Shown piece by piece: positions 7,587 through 15,674 of a stretch of DNA of 21,785 nt. The translations under genes were made by a program, and so were the position numbers. The notes under the pieces were generated by a model that saw only the letters and a list, made by a program, of their open reading frames with translations, made no database searches and was not told the DNA's origin. Origin of the DNA: Verrucomicrobiota bacterium (lineage in GTDB: Bacteria; Verrucomicrobiota; Verrucomicrobiia; Verrucomicrobiales; Verrucomicrobiaceae); NCBI GenBank assembly GCA_009885275.1, contig VFKY01000250.1:1-21785 (forward strand), written 5' to 3'. Position 1 is the first letter of the stretch. The number at the start of each line of letters is the position of its first letter.

Positions 7587-7849
7587 AACCGCACGCAGCA
7601 AGCGGTCAAGCGGCAAGTCTGGAGCAAGCCTAGTAAATGCACCAGTGTCTCGCCGTGACATCTGCTTTCGTATCGCAGCGCGCTGAACCTCGGCATCACC
7701 TTCAACATTTCCATGTGCTTGATGCAACACAGCGACTTCGGCTTTTCCGTCACCAGCGGCAAGGGCTTCAGCAACAGGCTTGGGACAAGCTTTCTACTTT
7801 GAGTTTCCAAGCGACGTTGGCGTCGACTCTACTCTGGAAGCGCTGCTGA
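7587..7849. other. Gap between sigma factor gene and prmC, no recognised gene
   Basis: If prmC starts at 7586, these 263 bases are uncovered. On the minus strand the prmC frame is open back to a TAG near 7792 and has a GTG at 7730 and an ATG at 7661 that could serve as earlier starts. Neither has a Shine-Dalgarno, and the predicted peptide (Ala, Arg and Gln rich) matches no domain I know. No strong hairpin, terminator or tRNA is visible. Confidence 0.4.
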
Positions 7850-8557
7850 CTACTGCTTTCCTTCAAGGGCCAAACGTGCCGCCTCTTTTTTAAGCAGGCG
7901 CCCAACACGATGTTTGGCGAGATAGACTTGAGCAGCATTCACACCAAGCTCCTCTTTGACACGATCGGCTGTCCAGCCCTTGATAACGTAGCAAGAGAAT
8001 ATCTGAAACTGCCGAGGGGACACCATGGTGCGCACTTTACGAAGCGCGAGGTCCATGATCTGCTCTTGCCATTCTCGATCCCAAAGCTTTTCAAGGGTAA
8101 CTCCTTTAGGATCCGCGCAGCGATCAATGGGAGCCGTACGCCGCTCTTCGTCTTCATCGTAATGAATATTTGCTTCGCGCTCGTTTTGTTTTTTACGACG
8201 GCGAAACTGATCGACAATGCGCCAACGAGCCTGATTAAGGAGAAAACTTTTGAAGGAACCTTGAGTGGTGTCGAACTTCTTTTTTTGGAGATTCTTAGCT
8301 ACCCCAATAAATGTCTCCTGCACCACATCACTTGCCTCGTCATCACTCAATCCTGACTTGCGAGCCACGTGAAAAACGAAGGTGGAATAGGTACGGTAAA
8401 ACTCATCCCAGCTCGACCAGTCAGACCAATTGTCGAGCTTCTCGATGAGAGTTTTACGGGTTATTGGAGAAGTTCGGATTTTCTCCTCAATGGGCGGGGT
8501 CTCTGCCATGAGAGCCAATAATAGAGCTTCAAGGGTGTCTGGCAAAGAATCTTTCAT
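7850..8557 (-). CDS. RNA polymerase sigma-70 family (ECF-like) sigma factor
   Basis: The 235-residue protein has the two domains of an extracytoplasmic-function sigma factor. Region 2 lies near residues 51-122 (DEFYRTYSTFVF, DDEASDVVQETFIGV, then SFKSFLLNQARWRIVDQFRRR), and region 4 near 180-232 (SPRQFQIFSCYVIKGW, VKEELGVNAAQVYLAKHRV), the helix-turn-helix that reads the -35 box. Region 3 is absent, as expected. An N-terminal extension of about 50 residues, and an acidic 20-30 residue linker between the two domains, make it longer than average. No anti-sigma gene adjoins it. The ATG at 8557 has no ribosome site; Met17 (8509) is a possible later start. It is divergent from the efflux operon and upstream of prmC/murA. 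Its target promoters are not evident. Confidence 0.9.
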   Translation of the reverse strand: MKDSLPDTLEALLLALMAETPPIEEKIRTSPITRKTLIEKLDNWSDWSSWDEFYRTYSTFVFHVARKSGLSDDEASDVVQETFIGVAKNLQKKKFDTTQGSFKSFLLNQARWRIVDQFRRRKKQNEREANIHYDEDEERRTAPIDRCADPKGVTLEKLWDREWQEQIMDLALRKVRTMVSPRQFQIFSCYVIKGWTADRVKEELGVNAAQVYLAKHRVGRLLKKEAARLALEGKQ

Positions 8558-8658
8558 TTATTACTAACACGAAAGAGGTATTTACTAGCCTCCGTTAGAC
8601 CTGTTTATTCAAGATTGCCAGGAATCCCAGCCCACCATCGGATTATTCGTTTCCAATC

Positions 8659-10431
8659 ATGTTTCCCAAGAAAATTATCATCCTCAAGTGCTTTTGCATC
8701 GCTGTGATATCGATGGTTTCATGCAGCCCAAACCAAATGCGGAATTCCGCAGATCGTAAGGTATTCGGCATTCTTGGACGCAAATCTGCTAATGTGCCCA
8801 ATGTTGGCAAGGGCATACTGGACATTACCCCACCAGCACCCATCTCTCTCGATGGACTGGCAACGAATGCTGTGGGGCCAGAGTTTCTTGGCGATCGCGC
8901 TAAAATCGAGAACCGGGCAAAAGTGTTGCCTCTTCATGAAGCTTTGCGCCTTGCGGTAGTGCATAATCGCGAATACTTGGGTCAAAAGGAGCTCCTTTAT
9001 CTTCAAGCGCTGGATCTAACTCTGATCCAACATGAGTTTACCCCAATTTTTGCAGGGATAGGAGCAACGGCGGCCAGACAGACTAATACGCCAAATACAG
9101 TGATTATCAGGAGTCCAAATCCTGCTTATGCAAGAGAACTCAATAGAGGAGTCATTAACCCTGTATCACGTCAATTCATTGAAAGGAATGTCACCACCTT
9201 AGTCGCTGAAAACACCTTTACCGCCACGGGCAATCTCGGCGTTACCATGCTTACGCAAACTGGGGCGCGCCTCGCTTCCAATCTTTCCACTGACTTCCTT
9301 CGCTTTATTACAGGAAATTTGACCAAGGTCAGCGATTCAACACTGGCCGCTTCCGTGACTCAACCTCTTCTTCGTGGTGCTGGTTATCAAGCCACCATGG
9401 AGACGCTCACTCAAGCGGAACGAGATTTACTCTATGCCATTCGTGATTTCGCTCAGTATCGCAAAATCTTCACGGTAGATATTACCTCCAAATATTACCG
9501 CACCTTAGAAGCACGTGATGCTGCAAAGAACGCCTATCTTGCATTCAAAGCATTCGAAGCAATCCTCATCAGTGAACGAGCTTTAGCAAAGGAGAATAGA
9601 CGTACATCGTCCCAATTGGGATTGATTGAACAGGCATCTCTCAAATATGAGCGCATTTGGATTTCTTCCGTTAGGAATTACGAACAGCAGTTGGATGATC
9701 TCAAGATCGCCTTGGCAATCCCCGTGCAAACACCGATCATCCTAGACGAGAAAGAACTTTCCAAGCTCTCTCTGGAAGATCCAAAAATGACTCTTGATGA
9801 GAGTATCAAGACAGCACTCGTAACAAGACTGGAACTCTACAATGAACGTGATGCCTTGATTGACAGTGAGCGTAAAATCAAAGTCGCTAAACAAAATCTA
9901 TTACCCCAACTCGATCTTGGGGCCCGCTACATCGTGGGCGGATCATCCGCTGATGGCTATCCAAAATTAGATTTTAAAGCTCATGAGATAGCCGGAGGAC
10001 TGGATATTGATTTACGGCTGGATAAAACCGCTGATCGCAATGCTTATCGCTCTGCGCTTATCTATCAGCAACGCAAAACGCGTGAACTAGATCTTGCTGA
10101 AGAGAATGTGCGCTCCTCTCTGCGCGCCACTTGGCGTGACCTTGAGGCGGCTCGGAAACAGCATGATATCGCCCAGAAGGGAATATCTCAAAGCGTGCGC
10201 AGACTCGAAGAAGAAGAACTGCTCCGAACGCTTGGACGAGGCACAGCTCGTGATTTGATTGATGCCCAACAGGATTTAATTGAGTCAAAAGACATCCTCA
10301 CCTCAGCACTTATTGCTCATACAATTGCCCGATTGAAGGTATGGCGAGACATGGGTATTCTTTTCATTTCGAAAGAAGGCAGTTGGCGCCACGTATTACA
10401 AGAGGAGAAAGCACCCGCACAGGATGAATAA
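8659..10431 (+). CDS. TolC-family outer membrane efflux lipoprotein
   Basis: The 590-residue product is the outer-membrane channel of a tripartite efflux system. A short lysine-containing signal peptide with a hydrophobic core ends in SMVSCS, so Cys22 is a likely lipidation site (lipobox-like, though Met at -3 is not ideal). Two outer membrane efflux repeats follow: the first from LPLHEALRLAV (about residue 93) through the long helix TLTQAERDLLYAIRDF, the second from MTLDESIKTAL to the C-terminal helix with GTARDLIDAQQDLIESK, a classic OEP signature. The protein is longer than the common 450-500 residues. It opens the efflux operon: its stop overlaps the start of the HlyD-like gene by eight bases (10424-10431), indicating translational coupling. 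It is divergent from the sigma gene across about 100 bases. Confidence 0.9.
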   Translation: MFPKKIIILKCFCIAVISMVSCSPNQMRNSADRKVFGILGRKSANVPNVGKGILDITPPAPISLDGLATNAVGPEFLGDRAKIENRAKVLPLHEALRLAVVHNREYLGQKELLYLQALDLTLIQHEFTPIFAGIGATAARQTNTPNTVIIRSPNPAYARELNRGVINPVSRQFIERNVTTLVAENTFTATGNLGVTMLTQTGARLASNLSTDFLRFITGNLTKVSDSTLAASVTQPLLRGAGYQATMETLTQAERDLLYAIRDFAQYRKIFTVDITSKYYRTLEARDAAKNAYLAFKAFEAILISERALAKENRRTSSQLGLIEQASLKYERIWISSVRNYEQQLDDLKIALAIPVQTPIILDEKELSKLSLEDPKMTLDESIKTALVTRLELYNERDALIDSERKIKVAKQNLLPQLDLGARYIVGGSSADGYPKLDFKAHEIAGGLDIDLRLDKTADRNAYRSALIYQQRKTRELDLAEENVRSSLRATWRDLEAARKQHDIAQKGISQSVRRLEEEELLRTLGRGTARDLIDAQQDLIESKDILTSALIAHTIARLKVWRDMGILFISKEGSWRHVLQEEKAPAQDE

Positions 10432-12286
10432 ATTACTGAATAAAAAAATAGGGCTGATAGCCGGAGTCATCTTGGCAGGTGTATTCACGACTTGGCTTGC
10501 CATGAGCCGGAGCAGTGCCGACATGAAGGAAGTACCCTTTATTGCAGTACAAAAAGGGAACATCCAGATTGACGTGCTACAGGGCGGTGAAATCCGTGCT
10601 CTGCAAAATTACGAAGTTAAATGTGAAATCGAACTCGCCACAAAAATACTCAGTTTAATTCCTGAGGGATACCAGATCACCACCGAGGACGTTAAGAACG
10701 GAAAAACACTCATTGAGCTCGATAGTGCCGACATTAAGGACAAGATAACGACGCACGAAATTGAATTTCAAAATACCGTTTCTGCATTTATCGATGCGGA
10801 CGAGCAACGCGCCATTCAGACAAGCGACAATCAAAGCAGCGCTCGGGACGCTGAGCAGGCCATGCGCTTTGCCTTGATGGACTTCTCCCGCTACATGGGA
10901 TCAATAGCTGCGGAAGGTGCCATGAAAGCGCGGGTATTACCCCATAGTTTAGAGGCACTTGAGCAGTATGTCGGCAAGCTGAATATTCCCATCCCTTCGA
11001 CCTCAAATCTCACTTTAGGCAACAAGAATGTCGCGAGTAAAGCTCCGACAACTGCCGTGGAAACTACTGAGGCAAATGAACCACTTAAAGCGCTGGAACA
11101 ACCCATCACCGTAGTCGAAAATGACGCAGAAATTAGCCGTATTGATTTTTTAAGTTTTCTTAGCAACGACAAGCTTGGTGATGGTGAAGCACAACAAAAG
11201 CTTCGCCAATTGAATGATGATTTGTTGCTACACAAATCGGAGCTTTCACTGGCTAAACAAAATTATGAAGCGAGTGAGCGTCTGGCTGACAAAGATTTCA
11301 TCACCAAGACCACGCTTGAAAACGACAGGCTTAATCTTGAGAAATCCACCCTTGCTGTCAAAACCGCAGAAACACAGCTCGATCTCTTCAAAAAATATGA
11401 ATTTCAGAAATCAGCGGAGCAAAGTCTCTCCATTTATGAAGAGGCGCTTAAAAAACTCCAACGAACCCTCCGGGCCAACCGCTCCCGGATGGCTCAAGTG
11501 GAGTCCAAATATCAAACAGCCAAACGGCGTTATGAGATGGAATTAGAGCGCAAGGAAAGCCTCGAACGCCAACTCAAAAACTGTATCATAAAGGCCGTCG
11601 AACCTGGTCTTGTCGCCTATGGCTCCCGAAGTGGTAATAGCAGTTCCTACAGAACAGAAACAGTGGAAGAAGGCGCGCCGGTTCGATTTCGCCAAACTCT
11701 ACTGACTATTCCCAACATGTCACGAATGGGGGCAGGTGTCAGCATTCATGAATCACAAGTCAAAAAGGTCCGCATAGGTCAGCCTTGTCGCATCACTGTC
11801 GATGCTGAGCCCGGCAAGACTCTTGAAGGCACGGTAGCGGAACTTGCCGTACTGCCCGATTCTGCCAGTTCACGATACACCCCAAATCTCAAAGTTTATC
11901 CCGCAGTAGTTCACATTGATGGTGCCTATGAATGGTTAAAGCCTGGAATGAACGCTAAGATTGAAATTATTGTAAATCAATTGGACGACATTCTCTATGT
12001 GCCTGTGCAGAGCATTGAGGTAGAAAACGATCATCACTTCACCTACGTCCACACCGGCAGCCGCATGGAGCGTCGCGAGGTTAAAACTGGATCCTTTAAC
12101 AATGATTTCATTGAAATTAAAAGCGGTCTTGCTCTCGGTGAAAAAGTGGCATTAGCACTGCCAAAAAAACAAAACATGGAAAGCAATCCATCCGCCGTTC
12201 ACAGTGCTGCTGACAATAAACCCAACAGCAACAAGGATAAATCAAAGCCCAAAGATGGTGATGAGAAGGGTTTAGCCATCAAGTAA
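10424..12286 (+). CDS. HlyD/MacA-family periplasmic adaptor subunit, unusually long
   Basis: This is the membrane-fusion protein that should link the MacB-like pump to the TolC-like channel. Residues 9-27 form an N-terminal membrane anchor. A lipoyl/barrel entry strand follows (FIAVQKGNIQIDVLQGGEI), then long coiled helices: one near 105-165, and a main hairpin near 263-385 (SERLADKDFITKTTLENDR, typical of adaptor hairpins). The second lipoyl half reads CIIKAVEPGLVAYGS (near 388), followed by the barrel (MGAGVSIHESQVKKVRIGQPCRI) and membrane-proximal domain (DILYVPVQSIEVEND). At 620 residues it exceeds the usual 350-420, mainly through an inserted, Pro/Thr-containing section near 165-260. The last 50 residues are Asn/Lys/Asp rich and probably disordered. 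The start overlaps the channel gene by eight bases. Confidence 0.88.
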   Translation: MNKLLNKKIGLIAGVILAGVFTTWLAMSRSSADMKEVPFIAVQKGNIQIDVLQGGEIRALQNYEVKCEIELATKILSLIPEGYQITTEDVKNGKTLIELDSADIKDKITTHEIEFQNTVSAFIDADEQRAIQTSDNQSSARDAEQAMRFALMDFSRYMGSIAAEGAMKARVLPHSLEALEQYVGKLNIPIPSTSNLTLGNKNVASKAPTTAVETTEANEPLKALEQPITVVENDAEISRIDFLSFLSNDKLGDGEAQQKLRQLNDDLLLHKSELSLAKQNYEASERLADKDFITKTTLENDRLNLEKSTLAVKTAETQLDLFKKYEFQKSAEQSLSIYEEALKKLQRTLRANRSRMAQVESKYQTAKRRYEMELERKESLERQLKNCIIKAVEPGLVAYGSRSGNSSSYRTETVEEGAPVRFRQTLLTIPNMSRMGAGVSIHESQVKKVRIGQPCRITVDAEPGKTLEGTVAELAVLPDSASSRYTPNLKVYPAVVHIDGAYEWLKPGMNAKIEIIVNQLDDILYVPVQSIEVENDHHFTYVHTGSRMERREVKTGSFNNDFIEIKSGLALGEKVALALPKKQNMESNPSAVHSAADNKPNSNKDKSKPKDGDEKGLAIK

Positions 12287-12357
12287 CTTGATGCCATTCT
12301 GGATCTAATCCCTAGCTCTGGAGATTGAGGCCCGAGCACTCCAAAAAGCCAACACGC

Positions 12358-13152
12358 ATGGTGAAGCCCATCATTGAACTAACTAACATCAGAAAAACGT
12401 ATCGAATGGGCGATATGGAGTCTCATGTGTTGCAGGGGATTACTCTGAGCATTTTTCCTGGAGAATATGTTTGCATCATGGGACCTTCCGGGTGTGGTAA
12501 ATCCACGCTATTGAATGTTTTAGGATGTCTCGACCAGCCTACATCGGGTTCATATCTCCTAAGCAGTCAAGATGTGGCGCACCTCAATGATGACGAGCTT
12601 TCACTCGTCCGCTGCCGCAATCTCGGCTTTATCTTCCAAAGCTACAATCTCATCCAACAGCTCACCGTAATCGAGAACATCGAATTACCGCTCTACTACA
12701 AAGGAGTGCCCGAATCTGAAAGTCATGACATTGCCGAAAAGCTGGCCGGACAAGTTGGACTAGGAAAGCATCTCCATCACCGCCCGAATGAACTCAGCGG
12801 AGGACAACAACAAAGGGTTGCCATTGCCCGATCTCTCGCGAACGATCCACTGGTCATTTTAGCCGATGAAGCGACGGGGAATCTTGACTCTAAATCAGGG
12901 CATGAAATTCTTGGTGTTTTCGATGATTTACATCAGCTTGGTAAAACATTGATCTTTGTCACTCACGATGAGCGTATGGTGCAGCGATGCTCCCGTGTCG
13001 TCAGGTTAAGAGATGGTCACATCGAGAGCGATGAGCCCGGCGGCGCCCGTAAACATAGAGCTGCGAATCCTGTATCGGAACTCCATATGAACGATGTTAC
13101 TGAAGAATCTGAATCAAGCGCAGACCTCCCCACATCTGTATTTTCGCACTAA
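12358..13152 (+). CDS. MacB/LolD-type ABC transporter ATP-binding protein
   Basis: The product is the ATPase of the efflux pump. It has Walker [13 protein letters not shown], the Q-loop [13 protein letters not shown], signature LSGGQQQR, Walker [13 protein letters not shown] and switch His in FVTHDERMV, all matching the MacB/LolD/FtsE group. The [13 protein letters not shown] stretch is typical of MacB ATPases. The ATG at 12358 gives 264 residues; an in-frame TTG at 12325, close behind a GGAG, would add 11 residues ([11 protein letters not shown]) of no known function. The last 35-40 residues after the fold are charged and Ser/Glu rich and not part of the core. ATPase and permease are separate proteins here, unlike fused E. 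coli MacB. The gap to the adaptor gene is 71 bases and to the permease gene 31. Confidence 0.92.
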   Translation: MVKPIIELTNIRKTYRMGDMESHVLQGITLSIFPGEYVCIMGPSGCGKSTLLNVLGCLDQPTSGSYLLSSQDVAHLNDDELSLVRCRNLGFIFQSYNLIQQLTVIENIELPLYYKGVPESESHDIAEKLAGQVGLGKHLHHRPNELSGGQQQRVAIARSLANDPLVILADEATGNLDSKSGHEILGVFDDLHQLGKTLIFVTHDERMVQRCSRVVRLRDGHIESDEPGGARKHRAANPVSELHMNDVTEESESSADLPTSVFSH

Positions 13153-13183
13153 TTCATCGATATCATCACTCTGAAATATCTGA

Positions 13184-14512
13184 ATGTTCTCGCTCGCATC
13201 TCATCCATTCCTCAAGCTTGCCTGTTCGCCCCAACACATGTGGCGCTCGATACTCCTCGGCTCAAAGAGCTTGTGGCTGCATCGACTACGCTCCATGCTC
13301 ACGGCTCTCGGCGTAGTGTTTGGAGTGGCTTCAGTGGTTGCCATGTTGGCCATTGGTGAAGGCGCGAGCTATGAAGCACAGGAACAGATTCGCAATCTTG
13401 GATCACAAAACGTTATTCTTGAAAGCATCAAGCCCCCTGACAATCAGGGTCCAGGACAACAAAGTCGCAGTTTTGTCATCGAATACGGCCTGACATCTCG
13501 TGACATTAACCAGATTCGACAGACCATTCCCGGAATCTCAGTCGTTGTGCCCAGTCGTATCATCAGTGAATACTTATGGCATGATGACAAAAACATCGAT
13601 GGCAGCATTATTGGTGCTTTACCCATCTATCCTGAGATGCGAAATCGCAAACTCAGCAGCGGCCGTTTTTTTACTGATATCGAGCTTGCGGGGCGCCTTC
13701 CTGTTTGCGTCATAAATCAAACATCTGCCACTCGTCTTTTTCCTCTTTCTACACCTGTAGGTAAATCCATTCGAGTGCGAGGTTATTACTATCAGGTCAT
13801 CGGCATCATGGAAGATGAAGGTCAACGCGCCACCACGGAAAGCACTGGCAACGGCAACAAATCCAGCAGTAGCCTCGCTCAAATAGTGATTCCATTTACA
13901 ACCCTCATGGATCAGTTTGGAGATACATTTTTTCGCTTTCGCAGCGGTAGTTTTGAAGCTGAAAAAGTTGAGTTTCATGAAGCCATTGTGCGAGTGGATG
14001 ATGTCAATGAAGTGGTCAGCAGAGCGGAAGCCATCAAACAAATTCTGTCTAAAAATCATCCGCGCGAAGATTACCGAGTTACTGTGCCTATCGAATTGCT
14101 AAGGCAGGCAGAACGGACCAAACGCATTTTTAGCATCGTGCTCGGAAGCATTGCCGCCATTTCCCTTCTTGTCGGGGGAATAGGAATCATGAACATCATG
14201 CTAGCGAGCGTTACGGAGCGAACTCGTGAAATTGGTGTTCGACGCGCGCTTGGTGCTAAGCAACGTGATATTGTCTTACAGTTTCTCATTGAAACCGTGC
14301 TTCTCTCCGGCGCGGGCGGCGTAGTAGGAGTTATCTTGGGACTTGGCATTCCAGTTGCCATCAGTCACTTTGCAGGGGTCACCACCGTGATCAAGCTCTG
14401 GGCCCCTTCCTTGGCGTTCTCCATCTCCGTGATGACAGGCATAGCTTTCGGTATCTATCCTGCCTTGCGCGCAGCTAAGATGAACCCGGTAGAGGCCCTA
14501 AGACACGTCTAA
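13184..14512 (+). CDS. MacB-type FtsX-family ABC transporter permease
   Basis: The 442-residue protein is the membrane subunit of the pump. It has one membrane segment near residues 35-57 (MLTALGVVFGVASVVAMLAIGEGAS, the standard MacB entry). A large periplasmic MacB_PCD domain follows, to about residue 310, with the usual GRFFTDIE and NQTSATRLFP blocks. The C-terminal FtsX domain then gives three more spans, with ISLLVGGIGIMNIMLASVTE, RTREIGVRRALGAKQRDI and the closing YPALRAAKMNPVEALRHV. These are very close to the MacB consensus. MacB pumps in other bacteria export macrolides, lipopeptides or toxins; the substrate here is unknown. Its TAA overlaps the stop codon of the convergent ROK gene by four bases, leaving no room for a terminator between them. 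Confidence 0.93.
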   Translation: MFSLASHPFLKLACSPQHMWRSILLGSKSLWLHRLRSMLTALGVVFGVASVVAMLAIGEGASYEAQEQIRNLGSQNVILESIKPPDNQGPGQQSRSFVIEYGLTSRDINQIRQTIPGISVVVPSRIISEYLWHDDKNIDGSIIGALPIYPEMRNRKLSSGRFFTDIELAGRLPVCVINQTSATRLFPLSTPVGKSIRVRGYYYQVIGIMEDEGQRATTESTGNGNKSSSSLAQIVIPFTTLMDQFGDTFFRFRSGSFEAEKVEFHEAIVRVDDVNEVVSRAEAIKQILSKNHPREDYRVTVPIELLRQAERTKRIFSIVLGSIAAISLLVGGIGIMNIMLASVTERTREIGVRRALGAKQRDIVLQFLIETVLLSGAGGVVGVILGLGIPVAISHFAGVTTVIKLWAPSLAFSISVMTGIAFGIYPALRAAKMNPVEALRHV

Positions 14513-15669
14513 AGAAGGTTTTCTGGACGCCATTTCTCAAGCGCGAGTGCGGCAGCGCCGACAGAGCCAGCAAATTCACCCATGCTTGAAATACGAATAG
14601 GCACACTAGGATGGTAATCGCTCTCAAACTTCACTGCCACCGTTCGCACGGTATCTAGATACTGATCGCCAAGCGACGTGAGAGGCCCAGCAAGTACCAC
14701 AAGCTCGGGATCAATAAGTTGAACTATTTGAGAGATGATCCAACCGTGAATAGAAGCAACTTCACACATCACCCTCGTCGCGATTTCATCCCCGTTTTTC
14801 ACAGCCTCAATAAATTCATCGGTCTCGAGAATTCGGCCACGCAAAGTAGCGTCCTTGTCCAAAGCTGATCTCATGGAGGCATTTTTCTCAATGGTGGCAC
14901 CAGCACGCCATGTCCACTCATCGGTACTTGCATCATAGACTGGACAGTTCCAGCCCCGGATTTCTCCACCCAGCTCGCGATGCCCCGTGGCTAACTCCCC
15001 ATTACGTATGACACCGGCAGAAACACCGAAACGCACACCAAGACAAATCAGGTCCTGACAGCCTTGAGCTTCGCCAAACCATCTCTCAGCAAGTGCCATG
15101 GTACGGATATTATTTTCCACAAAAGACGGCGCCTTCATTGCCGCAGAAACCTTGGCCGCGACAGGGACATCCTCCCAACCAGGAATATGAATATACTTTA
15201 CGCCAAGACCTCTCATCGTTGATACACGGCCCGGCAGAGCCAAACCGACGGCCAACAAATGCAGTCTAGTTTTTTTACGCAGAAGCTTAAGTTCATCAAT
15301 AATCTGCTGCATCACCGCATCCGCTCCATCTTTGCCATTCAGCTTCACACGCTTATGCGCGATGGGTTGCTGGGCAAAATCGACAGCGGTGAGAAACATC
15401 ATGTCCGCGTGAAAATCCACTCCGAGAAAACAACCGCTTTTGGGATTGGGACGAAGGCGGGTTGGGGGGCGCCCAGCTTCCTTGGTAGGTTCAATAGATT
15501 CTTCGAAATACCCCTCGGCAACCAACGCATCAACATGACGCCCTACTGTTGATGCCGCGACACCAAGAACTCTCGCCACTTCCACGCGAGAGAGGCCATT
15601 GTGCTCACGAACTTTACGGATAATCTCCGCAGCAAAATCCGTGTTGTCTTGAAATTTTAATCCCAGCAT
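14509..15669 (-). CDS. ROK-family transcriptional regulator
   Basis: The 386-residue protein joins an N-terminal winged helix-turn-helix (about residues 12-60, LSRVEVARVLGVAASTVGRHV) to a ROK sugar-sensing domain (from about residue 80, GVDFHADMMFLTAVD), as in NagC, Mlc and XylR repressors. It should bind operator DNA and release it on binding a sugar or sugar phosphate. Two hallmarks are degenerate. The zinc-binding CxCGxxGCxE segment after GHRELGGEI is replaced by GWNCPVYDASTDEWTW with only one Cys. The DNDAN site of ROK kinases reads ENNIR, without the catalytic Asp, so kinase activity is unlikely. It is the last gene of a minus-strand operon, starting six bases after the MFS stop, and probably controls that operon and perhaps the divergent monooxygenase gene. 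Confidence 0.9.
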   Translation of the reverse strand: MLGLKFQDNTDFAAEIIRKVREHNGLSRVEVARVLGVAASTVGRHVDALVAEGYFEESIEPTKEAGRPPTRLRPNPKSGCFLGVDFHADMMFLTAVDFAQQPIAHKRVKLNGKDGADAVMQQIIDELKLLRKKTRLHLLAVGLALPGRVSTMRGLGVKYIHIPGWEDVPVAAKVSAAMKAPSFVENNIRTMALAERWFGEAQGCQDLICLGVRFGVSAGVIRNGELATGHRELGGEIRGWNCPVYDASTDEWTWRAGATIEKNASMRSALDKDATLRGRILETDEFIEAVKNGDEIATRVMCEVASIHGWIISQIVQLIDPELVVLAGPLTSLGDQYLDTVRTVAVKFESDYHPSVPIRISSMGEFAGSVGAAALALEKWRPENLL

Positions 15670-15674
15670 TTGTG

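Noticed and set aside
13619..14059. Minus-strand open frame of 146 codons opposite the MacB-type permease
   Set aside because: It is fully antisense to a well-supported gene, with no recognised motif.
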